64,000 nt of DNA from Aculops lycopersici (taxonomy: Eukaryota > Arthropoda > Arachnida > Trombidiformes > Eriophyidae). Below the pieces are notes generated by a model that ran no database searches, was not told the origin of the DNA, and saw only the letters and a program-made list of their open reading frames with translations. The DNA lies in contig WNKI01000001.1 in NCBI GenBank assembly GCA_015350385.1, positions 201,751 to 265,750 on the forward strand, read 5' to 3'. Below are positions 43,241 through 56,151 of the stretch, piece by piece (position 1 is the stretch's first letter; every line of letters begins with the position of its first letter). Both the position numbers and the translations under genes were made by a program.

Positions 43241-45176
43241 GTCGACTTAGGCGCACAAATTTAGTCCCTCGGTCGCTAGGCGCCCACTCGAGCCACCGAG
43301 CCAACTGGCTAGCGACTGCCTATCTGCATGATGGCTGCTCAGCCTTTTAAGTTCTCGATTGAATCCCGCAAACTAAACTTGGACTGCGACCGGCGAGCAA
43401 GTTCGGCAAGGTTCGGCTAGACCTGGCTGCTACCGCGGCCAAGTGGCACCAAGTCTAATCAATTTGTCGTTTGTTGTTGTTTTTTGTTCTTGTTATTGTT
43501 GTTGTTATTGTCGCCGTCATCGAGTCCGAGCTGCCGACTATTCGATTGGCTTACTCTCGGATTTACCTCTACCTTTACCTTTACCTTTTCCAATCCGAGT
43601 TCTTGTTTCTCTAGCTCCAGCTCCGGCCACCCAAACAGCCAGCCGGTCAGCTAATCAATCAGTTTGTCCTCTCGGCCAAGTTGGTAGGCGAGCGTGTCAG
43701 GAAAAACGCAGCTCCTAACAAGCGAGCAAACAAAAGCTTATGTCTCACTGAAGGAGTTTAGTCTCGGCTTATAGCAGATACGGCGGCAGCAGTAGACTAG
43801 AGCCGCTGGTTGAGATCAAATGAAAGGCGAGCCATGAAGCTGTTAAGGTAATAACTGGCCGGCACCACTTGTCCAGCGAGGCGATTAATCTTGGTTCTAA
43901 GGGGGAAGCCAACGCTGCGTATAAAGTGCACGGATAGACTTGGCCACGCATTCATATTGGCTCACGCTTAGGGAGAGTTCCGCTGGTCGCCGATTCGGGA
44001 GCTTAGTTGAGCCGGTGGCTGAAAAGTACGCCGCCTACATGGCTATCCAATTACGCGCCGACCGAGCCGAGTCATTTCTGCTCACTTGCCACCGAGTCCA
44101 AGGAACACAACCAAACGCAACGCAGCACAACACAACGACTCCCACCTCTTCTATTAAATTTCCTCGCCTCGGCTCAATCGAACTCCCGCCGGAGGGAAGC
44201 TAATACTCTTCCTCTTGCCCTCCGTTGCTTCTAACGGAGGAGTCGTTGAATTAGCGACCAGAGGCTCGGCGGGCACCAGCGGCGCCACTGCCCGCGTCAA
44301 ACTAGCCGACTTGTTGGCTAAACGGCCAAGACGAGCGGGGCAAATGACGACCGATTAAAAGGGCGCCTCAAGTTGGCGGACAAGCCGTTGGACTGCAATG
44401 CAAACACGCGCCTCTCCTTCCCAGAGGCCAAAGCAAAAGAACTCGACCAACTGGCAGGTGTCGGCTGCTCGGCCTTGTGAGTTGTTTTAAAGTACTAGCG
44501 TGTCCGAGTTTCAGATTAAGCCGAGTCGAGAGTTGGGGCTAAAGTGGGAGCTAGAATGGGAGTTGAGGGAGGGAACGAGCAGAGCAAACAGCCAACTTGA
44601 CTGGGTAAATAGTCTAGCTGAACGACTGTCAGAGAGCAACTCGTCAGTCTCACGAACTCGATTCCCTCGTACACCGGAAGCGCTCTCTTTCTCTTAATTT
44701 GGTTGCTCGAAAAAGGATTGTACTTCGAGATAAGAATCGCCAAGTGGTCTAAAGAGCGACTTACTCTCGCGTCAATCAGATGAGAGCGTCTGTCTAGCCC
44801 AAAGAGACCTGCCCTTGAACTCGACAAAACGACGGAGACAACGATCACGACGCCTAACGAAAATAGGAGACACCCGACGTGAATGGGAATGGCTTTTTGG
44901 CGTCTCAATTGACGGCAGCAATGACTGCAAAGTCCATTGTTGTCGGCGCCGTCGCCATCGTTTTGTGTTGGCCGCGGCGCCAATAGTTTTGAACGATATT
45001 GATACACCCGCTAAACCGGAACTCGCAGCCACCGAGCGGAAGAGATAGACTTAGGCGCGTGGGCGACGCTTGTTCATAGGCGGCGAGCGAGCGAGCGGAA
45101 GGGAAAGAAAAGGAAAGGAAAGGAAATCGATTTTCACATTCCCGCTGACTTTCGGCCGTCGAGTTGAGTTGGTTTC

Positions 45177-45202
45177 GTTGTTGTTGTTGTTGTTGTTGTT
45201 GT
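45177..45202. repeat. TTG trinucleotide repeat
   Basis: About eight TTG units in non-coding DNA; it creates a poly-Leu/poly-Asn open frame artefact on both strands. Confidence 0.85.
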
Positions 45203-46813
45203 GGACGTCTTTGTCACCGCGGCCGTCGTTACCGTGGACTTGGGCGCCAGAGGAGCAGAGGCAAGTTTGACAAATATTTTCCACTTTTCACCAGCCACCA
45301 CCAAATTTGTTGTGCAATCAAACGGAAACTCGAGCCGGCGGCAGAGTATGCTCATCGCACAATTGAGCCGCAAAAAGTTTTTGCAACCACCGGAGCTCAA
45401 GTTTTGGGGCACAAACTCATCGCCCAAACTCAACGTCGTAACTCAATATTCCGCTTCCTCCCCCCCAGATTGCAGGTTGTGGGCGTGGCACAGGCGGCCA
45501 TCGATCTTCGGCTCGATGGGGAGTTGGGCTTGGGATTTTAGGCGGAGAATGAATTTGTCACGATGTTGAATTTGAGTTGAACGTTGGCTTCAGGCTCAAG
45601 GTCAAGTGAGGCGAGTGTAAAGAAAGGGAGAGAGTCAGAGTCGGAGACAGAGACAGAGACTCATGGAGTCTACGAGGAATGTGCGTGTTGGTTTTGGTTG
45701 TAAGTCGCGACTCGCTAGTTGCGACCAACAGTATTACTGCTTCCGCTTGCTGGAAGCTGGAGTGGAAATTTGCGGAGGAACATGGAAGTCGTTAAACTGT
45801 TGTTAAGTTAGACTCGCGGCGCGCAATAGAGGGAGCAGAAAAGGACAACGAGCCGTTGTTCTGCTCTAACACAAGAAGAGGCTCGCTAACCCTAAGTTGC
45901 ATTGGAATTATAATTGCGTTCAAAGTTGACCACTTAACTCGCGCCCGTTGGTCTGGCCGCCACTTCCGGCCGAAAGTCGAGCAACCGAGAGCCAGCGAAA
46001 TGGCGCAAAATTTATCGAGCGCTAGATGTTGTCGTTGTCGTCGTGGCTGTTGTTACTGCTGCTGCTGCTGTTGCTGTTGGTTGAGTTGCAATGTCGCTGC
46101 TGGGTGCTGGGGGCGCAAATTGGCGAGCAGCAGTTCAATGCACTCGCATAGACCGGCAAGCTCGTCGGCCGACTCGACGGGCTTGGCTCAAGCGGATCGT
46201 CCTGCGCACGGCAGCTGCTAAGCTAACGCTGCCGGCAACACCAAGTTTTCCGCTGCTTCCGCCGGCCGCCGGGAAGCTTGAATTCCCGACGGAATTAGCT
46301 GGTGGCTGCGGCCGCCGAATGCGCTTTCGGCGGGGCGCAAATTCGATTCGGGAAACTCAACTCGCTCGTCGCTATCTATTGAGCCCATCGGTTTCCTTTC
46401 GCCCGGCCGACCAGCCAGCCGGCAGCTTGTTTTTTGTCAACTCGCTTGACTGATGGTCTCGATTTGCAGTCTCGCTGGCGTTGAAACAAAGGGCAAAGTC
46501 AAGACAGCAACAACAAAAACAAAAACAAGAACAAACGCAACACCGACAGCCAAATGAACGAGCTCAGCGAAAACAACTCCGACCTAGAAACACGAGTTCG
46601 GGCTAGAGGCGAGCAAATAAGTGGTAGCGGCGACCGAAGCGGCAGCAGCAGTAGGGGCGAAAACTAGCCTCAAAGTGAGCACCTAGCGACCGCGCTAGAG
46701 TTTAGCTGAGTTTACGCCGACCAACTAACCGCGACGAGGCCCTCAAAATGCAATGGGCTTTCTGTTTTTGTGAGGCGCGATCATGATGACGACGCCGGCG
46801 ATCATAATAACAG

Positions 46814-46831
46814 TAATAATAATAATAATAA
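46814..46831. repeat. AAT trinucleotide repeat
   Basis: About six AAT units in non-coding DNA. Confidence 0.85.
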
Positions 46832-48909
46832 TTGCAATGATAATAAAACACTAAACGCGCGCTCGAGGGGGACAGTGTTTTGTGGTCGTAGTCGTCGTCA
46901 GGTTCGTTGCTGTTGGCTAATACAAATGAATCCGTAGTACCGATGAGTTAAAGTTGGAGTTCAAATTGAAATTCAGATTTGGATTTATCATCATATTTAG
47001 ATTTAGATTCAGTTTGGTTCGCTTAGCCGGCTAGCTAGTTTTCCTCACTCACTTCTAAACTCAGACTGCTTCCATAAGCGTCAGTCGAAAACTCGTGAGC
47101 TCCTTTAAAGTCGACGAGGCGAGCAGATTGGCAAGACCAGAGTGAATATGAGTCATGCTCGCTTATCGAGTCGGTCGCTCAATAGGCCGCATCGAGGAGA
47201 CCGACCGAGGACTTGAGCATCGGCCGCGATAGCATGAGCTAAAGTAGGAGTATCGGCCGCAACGAGTCGGAGAGAGAGAGAGGGAGAGAGTGGAAGAGGC
47301 TTGCGTAATGACTTCGCCCGTCATAATTGCGGCCCCCGACTTTGACGGTCTCTAGTCTCGCGAGACCCTAGCCGCTGGCACAAGATTCGCGGCCAGACCC
47401 TCGAGTTGGTGGAAACTATCCTCATTATTCCAACCAATTCAACTCGCCGCGTCATCTGCTGCCGCCATGAATCTGGCTATTCCTTGTTGTGCACCACTGG
47501 CGTCAGTTTGGCGGTTCACTTGGCGAGCAAACTTCCACCAGCAACCAGCTGACTTGGCGGCCACTTGTTAGGTAGACGCATGAAAATGCAATTGGAGTCG
47601 TGGATCCAGCCTCTCGTTAGTCCAGTCCAGTTCAGTGGATTGATGGCTTGTGTTTGCGACGGCGAATGCCTTTGCGTTTGCCTTGCAGTGAGCATTGAGC
47701 CACTCGAAGTTCAACGTCAGCTAGCGAGCTTGCCAATCTGCTACTCGAGCTAACGGATAGAGACAACTGCCATTCGGCGAGCCAAACTCCATGTATAATG
47801 AACTAATGACGTCATCCCGAGACGCCGCCAACTCGAGTGCCAATCATCAGTTAGCCGGCCAAAAGCGAATTAGTTTCTCTCACTCAAAAAGCAAACGAAC
47901 GAGCAGACGGTCAGTGTAAAATCGGAAGTGATGAGATGAAAACTTGCAGCTAGCTTGCCAACCGGAAGGAGCACGCAAATGTGGTGGAATGGCTGTTGTT
48001 TCGCGAACTTTAGTGGCGTGATTTATCTACTCGATTGGCCGAGTCCAGTCATACCAAACAAACTGCCAGGCTGAATTGTTGAACTAAGCTCGCAACAACA
48101 TCAGCTACCAACTCGATACCACGAAAGTAACCTGGACGCGCGTGCCGAGCAAAAATTGGCGCCGCGTGGCGAGTTCAAGTCTGCGGAAGTTGGCGTCCAA
48201 GTTGCCGGCTGAAAGAGAGAGAGAGAGGCGAGCTATTGACGGCACGAGATCTCTCGTGATGGCAGACGAGTTTGCGGACAATCGACACGGAGGCAACAGC
48301 GACCAGAAACTAGAGACTAGCAGACTCACCACTCCTATTGACTGGCCGTTTGTCCGCCCGTGCGCCTGACCCACTTTGTCTGCTTCTTCTGCCCGAGGAT
48401 CGGATCGTCGAAAGGGGAATCTGCCGATCCAATCCCAAATTTCACAGACTGCGAGTGCGCCGCCTCGAGACGGGTGGATAGATCGGTGCGCGCGCAAGCT
48501 ACTCGGATACTGCAGCTTGTCGTCGTGGAGTGCGCCTAGCGACACGCGTCTTCGTGTGCTGCCATTCAGCTAGCGGCGGTACCTCGCAGTGCTGACTCGG
48601 GCAGTTCAGTTGAATTCGAGCCGCGCGAGAGTGAGGAATGGACGTGCGAGAGGCAACGACGAGCAGGCGCCACGAAAACAAAAACAACTCCCGCCTCGAC
48701 AAGCAAGAGCGCTAAACGTAGCGTGTCAATCAGTCAGGCAAGAAAACTCAAAATTCAAGCAATAGAGAGGGAAAAAAGAGTGAGATAAAGAGAGACAATG
48801 AATCAAGCGCCACGAGAAACTGCAAGTAGCAAATGAAATAGCAATGGGCAACAATGAATACAAGCGATCAAGATCTTCAGGGTTCCAATCAATCAAGTTG
48901 ATTACAATT

Positions 48910-48933
48910 GCAACCGCAACCGCAACCGCAACA
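48910..48933. repeat. CAACCG hexanucleotide repeat
   Basis: About four units of CAACCG about 530 bases upstream of the RIM-type start codon, probably in its 5' UTR or promoter. Confidence 0.8.
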
Positions 48934-49464
48934 CGAACACCAAGTCCCAATAGCACTGGCCTTTCCGGTCATCAGAAGAAAAATCAACCCCAAGAGAATA
49001 ATCAAGTGATACAAGTGAGTGGAGTAGCCGACGAAGTTGGCCACTCATCGTGCTAATCAACTGTGGTATTGTTATTGTATTATTTGTTGTTGCTTTGTCC
49101 GGAGAGCTGCTGAAACAAGCTCAAGTTACCATTTCCACCTGTGAGCCTTTTCTCGCCTTAAGTAGATGAAGAACAAACCGAACTCGCCCAACTGGAATTC
49201 GCCCCAAGAACGACGATAAGATTTCAAGCTCCACGACAGCAAGTCTCATCTCGCCGTGTGTCTCCTACAAGGCGACAGCTGATATCCGCTTGAGTTGACT
49301 CGCTCAATATTTCAGCAAAATCAAAGACAACACTCAGTAAGCGCCTAGCGTCGAAGAGGCACCTAGCGACTGACGAGATGACAATTGCGCGAGCGGCCGG
49401 AAGAAGATACACGGCAACAACACAGTGAATCGAGTAGGAGAAAATTCGATGCACGACGCGCTCA

Positions 49465-52400
49465 ATGCCAGCCTCTGACAACCAGATGGCCGCCAGCCAA
49501 TCGACTGTGACACAAGCAGGAAATCTCGGCGGCGCCGTTAGCGGCCAGTCGCCAGCGAAATCGGAGCCCGCGACTTCCGTTCAGCAGCAAGCTCTCGCTC
49601 AAGCCCAATCTCAAGCTACAGACTATTACTTTTCGGCGAGCAGCCATAGTCAGCAAATAAACAGCAACCACAACGTCCATCAACAGAATAATCGACAACA
49701 GCAACACGGCCACATGTTAAGCAACGCTGGCAGCGACACATACCTGTCAGGTATGGCCAGCGACAGTGAGCTTAGTGGGGCGAGGGGCTCAGCGCGCCAA
49801 CATCACCACAGTCACACGCATCATAGACCTGCCTATGGGGCGACTGGCGGCCCGAGAGCCTACCACGCTCATCCCTCGCCACGAGCTTCTCATGGTTCGA
49901 GCCGAATGTCGCACTATTCTGACTCAGCTGCGAGCTACTCGCCAATTTCGGCCACAAACCCGATCTACTCGCAGCAGCAAACGCAGCAGGCTATGCAGCA
50001 ATCGTCGCACCAACGAGCCATGAGTCATCAAGGATCTGTATCCTCCTCGGCAAGTGGTGGTTCAATGTCACCTGCGACTGCCGTTTCCGGCTTGTACACG
50101 GGGTTGATGGGCTCTGGCGAGTCACCTTTGTCGTCCGGCATTCTCAACATGAGTCGCGCGGGACGCCAACTACCCCAGCGGCCATTTAAGCAGTCAGTCA
50201 GCATTGATCACCAAGCGGGAATGTACTCAAGACAGTCGCCCACTCTCGCGAGTCACCCGCTAAGCGAGGGTTCCGGCAACGAGATGCAGCGACAGCAGCC
50301 GTCTTACCACCAACAGCCATCCGCTTTCTTTATGGCCCAGCGACTTGACTCTCAGCAGCAAGCATACGGGCAGCAACAAACTCCAGGCGCAGACCCACGA
50401 TCGCCGCAATACCCCTACCAGGCAACAATGGACCTGATGGAGAAACAAGTGGCCAACATGAATTTGTACGAGTCCATTAGTGAGTCCCGCCAACAGCAAG
50501 CGCCACAAACCACACGTCCCGCCTCAGCCAGCTCCATGCGCCAGCTACCGCCCATAGGAGCGATAGCGGCGGCCGGCGGCCAAACTGCCGGATCCCTGTC
50601 GAGTGAGCTACACTATGGTGCCATTTCCGCCACAACATCCAACCATCCACCTTCGCAACAGATGCACCATGCCTACTCTCAGTCCGAGCCGCTCAACCAC
50701 CCGGCCGCCATGAGTGCTGGCTACGCGATGGGATCGCTGGGTTCCGCAGGCCACCGCCTGCACCAACGAGCAAGCCAGCAAAAATTCAAGCAGGCAATAT
50801 CCATAGACCATTACGCTGGCCAGCATTCTCGGCCCCAGTCAATGTCCAGCTACCACCAGCAGCAGCACCAGGCGCCGGTGCGCACCAGCTCCACCTTGAG
50901 CCAGCAAGCAAGTGATCAAACCTACCGATCGGCGCTCAACTACGCATCGAGCGCCCCCGTTTGCGGCCACGAGTCATCTGCAAACACCGGCGCCACCTAC
51001 AACCAACGACCCGCACAGCAACAACATCAACACAGTACCCACACGCCGCAAAGTGGCCAGTCGATGGCCAGCTATTCCGTCGGTCATCAGCCACAACACA
51101 CCTCAAGCTTATCCATGGCCTACGACTCGCCAGTGTTTGCCCGATCCAGCGTCCACCAGGATCCCATGACATCGTATCAGCCACACCATGCCCATTCGCA
51201 GGATTCCGCAATGCCTACTGGCGTTGCAGGAGCAACCACACCAACAAGCCACCATTCACATCAGCCACGAGCGCCAACGAGCTCCACGTCGTCGAGCCAC
51301 CAGAACGCAAGACCAAGTTTGCAGCAACAACTGAGTAGCAGCAGTAGCAACAGTCAGTCGGGATCGTTGAACAGGAGCAACGCAGACGTTCATAAGGCCT
51401 CGACGAGCGCCGGAAATACCGGTGGTGCTCACGATTTGCTAGGCCAGCAGCGGCGCGCGGCAGCCTCAGCGGCACTTCCGCCCCAAGCTCAGCCCTTCCA
51501 GTCGCCGCAACACACCAAGCCAAGCGCAGGTAATATACGCCACACAACTCTACGCAAAGGTTACACTTCCGTGCACTCGGACACCTTCGGTTTTGGTGGA
51601 ATTTCATCACCGGGAATGGCGCTTAGTGATTCGGGCGAACTATCGGCCTCGGCGACGCTCGCCACGCCCCACCACTCAGCGGCCAGCGGCTCCTATGGCT
51701 CAAAGCGGGTAAGTTTTCATGAAAAGTAGAGAGAAAAGACACATTGAACTCTCAAGGCAGAAGCGACGTGAGACAGGTAAAGAATAATGTAACAACATGA
51801 TCACAGAACAACTGACTCTTTGCGACAACACCCCTTCCAAATATCAACATCACGTCACATTGCACACAAACTCGTCACCCAGGTACCCGGAATGCGAACC
51901 AACTCCCCGTCCACGGGACTCGACTCGGGATTGCCGACAACCAGTGGCCACTCCCACCACCCCCACCAATCCGCTGTCAGTGGACAGCGAGAGGCGAGCG
52001 CCGGAAGTAGGAGCGAGAGCTCGACAGGCTTGCCGGCCGGCGGCAGCGGGAGCAGTTTGACGAAGAAGAGCAATAGTGCCACTCAACTCAGCATGACAGG
52101 TAAGCCACGTAGCTAGTTTTAGCCGCTCGGCGCGCACGTCACATCCGGCGGATCTCTACGTGATTCGCGGACAAACGCGCGCTTGACACGAAAATTGGCG
52201 AGCTAGCTAGACAAACTAGATAGTTGGTGAGGGAGAGAACGACGAATGTAGCAGTGAGAGTAACATAATAAGAGAGCCTAGTGCTGATTTGGGCCGCCAA
52301 CAACGACGACAAGGACAGCGTCGAGCAAAAGGTTGCAATCCGACGGCAGAGAATGAGAGAGACAACTAAATTTGATGGCGATAACTTGCGAGGTAGCGAA

Positions 52401-54266
52401 AGTTTGTTTTTGCTTTCGGCTTCATGTTATTGCGATCAAGTTCTGCTCCTGCAGGGAACTACATAATCACTTCGCAGTATCCCCTTTTCGCTCGTATTTA
52501 CGCGATGCTGTTGGGGGACTACTCTACGGAGTTACCATACTCTCGCTAGTCCATGTCACACAATTGCATCACGAGGGAAAGAGGAGAGTACGTGGTGATG
52601 GTGCTTAGTGATTAAGTAACGCACTTTACAGCACAAGTTTCCTGCTTGCCTGCGCGCTTCCAGGTAGCTTGCTGCGGTAGGCGAAAGTGTCCCACAACTT
52701 GTAATCCAATTATGACGAGCGAGCCCCGTGTTCTGCACTCGGCGCCAACACTAACACAAACACTAGCACTAGCTAGCCAACAAATCGACAAGCTCGCCAC
52801 CAGTAGACCCTATTGCTAACCGAACCTCGCCACCATAACCTCATTCCGAAAAAAACAAACCACTCGCCGCTCGACTTGGGAACTCGGGCGCAACACACAA
52901 TGGATCCACAACCACCGACCCCAACTCATCTAAACTGAATTGAATTGGATTGAACTGAACTGAACCCAACCAAACTAATTTGAACGCTCAGGTACCAAGA
53001 AACGACTGGGATTCCGGAGGAAGCAGGTGACTTCGTTTAGCGTGCATCGTAGCGAGGAGGTCGCACCGTTTGAGGCGCGGCACTTGGTCAAACAGGGCAG
53101 CTCCGTCTCGGAGGGCGACAGCAGTATGAGCGGCGACAGCTCCTCAAGGTGAGTACCAGTCTAGCTGGCCCAAAACGACTCGCGCAGCGTCCTTTGGTGC
53201 TAATTTGCCGCCCCTGCGCTTTTCCTCTACGCCCATTAACTGGCTAACTGACTCGCTTGCTCGGTCGCCTGCCTACCTGCCTGCTCGCTGGCTCAGGCCT
53301 AATTACTGGCCGCCAGTTCCAATCGTAAATCACCCGCGGCAGGCAACTAACAGACAGACCCTCGATCTTCACCACAACCACTACCAATGCAACCAACACA
53401 AAACAAAACTCAACTCAACTCACGCTCTGTACGCGTGTAACAAAAACAAACCGGAAACGCAGAAGCTGGTCAAACTCGAACTTCAAGCAGCCGACGCCGG
53501 ACGAGCTCGCCAGTATGAGCTTCATCGACGGCCTCGGCAAGGGACAGATGATCTCGCGCCAAGGTCTCGCCTCGCCTTATTTGGGCGACATCGAGCTGAG
53601 TCTCTGCGACCGGCGCGGCAATCTCGAGGTAGAGGTGATTCGGGCGCGCAACTTGCAGGCCAAGACAAGCAAGGTGCTGCCACGTAAGTGTACCGCTCTT
53701 TTACACTCTCACAGAGAGACACCACTCACAGCCAGCCAGCCGACTAATCTCCCAAACTCCGAACCGCCAAACAACCGGCACAACGAAATCCATGACAAAC
53801 CTTACAGTCACCTACGTCAAGTTGTATCTAGTGAAGAACCGGAAGTGCTTGGCAAAGGCCAAGACGTTGCTGTCCAACAAACGCACACTGGATCCATTCT
53901 TCCACCAGCAGCTCACCTTCCACGAGGACTATCACGGCTGCATCCTCCAGGTTAGTATACATTTCACATCGGCACATTTCTATGTAACCCTCGGGAAAGT
54001 AGCTAAACTAATAACAACCGCCTACCCGAAATGCAACAACAACTACCGCTCAGAGCATCATCTGGGGCAACTTCGGGAAGATGGATAAGAAGAACTTCAT
54101 GGGCATAGCGCAGATTAGCATCGACGACTTGGAGCTGAGCGAGCAGGTGGTCAGCTGGTACAAACTCTTTCTGCCCTCCTCGCTCCAGACTCTTCCCTCG
54201 AAGTCGCTGCGGCACACGCTGCTCTCAAACTCAACGGAAAGTTTTACCAACACCAACAACTCGTAG
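49465..54266 (+). CDS. RIM-type presynaptic active-zone protein, disordered N-terminus plus C-terminal C2B domain
   Basis: Rab3-interacting-molecule family; full RIM scaffolds vesicles, Munc13 and calcium channels at the active zone. Six exons join in phase to about 1064 residues: 49465-51708, 51883-52099, 52992-53148, 53463-53683, 53808-53950 and 54054-54266. The first 820 residues are Gln/Ser/His-rich and disordered. Exon 3 has the RIM linker motif GFRRKQVTSFSVHRSEEV and LVKQGSSVSEGDSS. Exons 4-6 form the C2B domain: FIDGLGKGQM, RQGLASPYLGDIELSL, NLEVEVIRARNLQAK, YVKLYLVKNRK, KTLLSNKRTLDPFF, IIWGNFGKMDKKNFMGIAQI and SWYKLFLPSSL. No zinc finger, PDZ or C2A domain was found upstream in the window, and an in-frame stop precedes the chosen ATG. 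It may therefore be a gamma-RIM-like short form, an internal-promoter isoform, or the 3' part of a gene with distant exons. Confidence 0.88.
50182..50232 (+). repeat. First copy of a repeated 17-residue motif in the RIM-type protein
   Basis: Encodes PFKQSVSIDHQAGMYSR. A second copy at 50782-50832 reads KFKQAISIDHYAGQHSR. The shared core is FKQ-x-[VI]-S-I-D-H-x-A-G-x-x-SR, inside otherwise low-complexity sequence. Confidence 0.8.
50782..50832 (+). repeat. Second copy of the repeated motif in the RIM-type protein
   Basis: Encodes KFKQAISIDHYAGQHSR, matching the copy at 50182-50232 at most core positions while the flanks differ. This suggests selection on a short binding or phosphorylation motif. 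Confidence 0.8.
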
Positions 54267-55688
54267 TTCCAACAACAACCACCTGCTGGCTTGTTGGGCG
54301 GCCCATTCGTTCGCAGCCAGCTGCAGAGTGAAACGAAATTGATTAAAGATATCATCGCGAGCACACAGAACAATACAACTCCCACCGCCACTCGTCTGGC
54401 TTCAAAGTCTAGACAAAGTCTGGCGGCGCCATTATAATGAGCAATCAAGTGGCCGTGTCACTAGACCCTTTGCTTACACAATACTCTCGCTTCCCCTTGC
54501 TTTGCAAGCTGACGCGCGCACTTCCGCCAATCCAATCCGATCCAATCCAATCCAATCGAGCCAAACTAAACTGAATCGAGATAAGACTAGTCGACTGGTA
54601 GCTGGGTTCAGATTAGCTGGGCGCAGCGCTCGCGCCGGTCCCGCCAGTCGTGCAGGTGGACAAATTGATATACATGCGTCAGGTAAGCGGAAGTTGCGAA
54701 ACCCTAGCGACCAACTAGCAATACCAAGACAAAGAGTGCGACTAACCAAATAGACGGGGACGCAATCGATTGCCACGAGAATGCGGAGGGATTACACTGG
54801 CGGCCGTTGTTATTATTGATACAAGCGAAGCGTCGCAAAATCCTTCGCCATTGTCCCCCCGACGCTGGCTAGCAAAATTGAGTGGATGTTGCTCTGGTCG
54901 TTGTCGTGGTGGTTTTTGCTTTGCAAGCTTGAGTTTGTCGATCAGTGTGACTGTCGACTATTGCAATTACTGAGTTTGTGAATAAAGTCTAGTTTCTGCT
55001 GCTCGAGTGGACGAATGCAACCGAAAAAATGCCAAACCAAATAGCTGAAAAGCGAGGGAGTAAGCAAAAAGTTGCCAGTCTTGCCGGCAGCCTGAACTTT
55101 CTCCACTGGTTCCCGCCGTCTGTTGGCCCAAATGGCCCGCTTTCCCTCCAGTTGCTCAAATGGCAACTAGCTCGCCGACTGCTCGTCCCTCTCACGCGCA
55201 CGGGATTTGCATACAATTCCCTGCACGAGCTGACTGTTGACACTTTCATTAATTTAAATCTCACTAGCTTGCCGCCCGCGACTTCCGCTGGCAACGAGCT
55301 GATTGGCCAACTGAGTCAACTTATTTGATTTTACTTATAGGCGGGCGCCAAGGAAAGAGACAGTAGATCGCATGCAGATAGCGAATGAGTCAGTCGTTCG
55401 CTTGTTGTCTGCATCCAGAGGCTCGATCAGATTGGCCAACAGGACGCCCGCTGACAATCAGGGCAGAGGGCGTCACGATCGCAGGGGCGTGGCGCTCTGC
55501 GGGTCCCGCTCGAGACGGTTGCAAAGTTTTGAGCCTGTCACTCGTTAATGGGCCTAGGCGAGTCGCGAAGCTTCCTTTTGGCTGGGACCTGCTGTCAGCC
55601 GCACGCAGCCGCCGCCACCGTTTGTCTCAATGCCGGTTCCGGTGCCGCCACAACTACCTCTGCCTCGAACTCGTTCCCGGCGGCAGCG

Positions 55689-55714
55689 GCTGCTGCTGCT
55701 GCTGCTGCTGCTGT
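55689..55714. repeat. CTG trinucleotide repeat
   Basis: About eight CTG units in non-coding DNA. Confidence 0.85.
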
Positions 55715-56139
55715 TGTAGCTGCTGGCTCGAACACTCGGGGCAAGCCTGCCAAGTTTCGCTCTCTCAGCTAAGCGCGGTCCCATCAAGCCCAAGGGGGAA
55801 CCCGCCCGATTTAAACTAACACAGAAACGGCCCACTGAGCTCGTGTCTCCGTGCGGCAGCCTCACCAGTCGGCGTCAAGCCGCCGGGTCAGCTTCTGGGC
55901 TGCCACGAGGGACTTGGCGCGCCGCCACCTGAACTTGCAGCAACCAAAACTAAGACAACCTAAGCGTTGTTCCAATACGCCGACCTTTAAGCGCACCCTT
56001 GCCTGCCGGCTGACTGGCTAGATAGCTGGGCGATGCATGGCCAAGGCGAGAGAGGGAATCAATCGAACACACCGATCGTCATCATTATCGGCGAATGTAG
56101 TAGGCGCCCAACAACTAAGAGCTGACAGTCAGCCAACAG

Positions 56140-56151
56140 CCCCCCCCCCCC
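56140..56151. repeat. Homopolymeric C run
   Basis: A run of about eleven to twelve C bases, unusual for the window and prone to sequencing-length error. Confidence 0.8.

Larger units (their letters stand above)
35301..49464. other. Gene-poor region of about 14 kb
   Basis: Across this stretch I see only short open frames with no domain, mostly Ser/Arg/Ala-rich frames produced by GC-balanced DNA. It contains many simple repeats (TTG near 43214-43240 and 45177-45202, AAT near 46814-46831, GGAAA near 45100-45126, ACCTTT near 43566-43591, CAACCG at 48910-48933) and many CGGAAGT/ACTTCCG words. No tRNA, rRNA, transposase or long terminal repeat is recognised. It probably holds regulatory DNA, 5' UTR exons or introns of the RIM-type gene, or unrecognised non-coding RNA. 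Confidence 0.5.

Noticed and set aside
34644..49464. Search for tRNA genes, transposases, long terminal repeats and CRISPR-like arrays
   Set aside because: No convincing A/B box pair, transposase motif, terminal repeat or regularly spaced repeat was seen; the short repeats are ordinary microsatellites.
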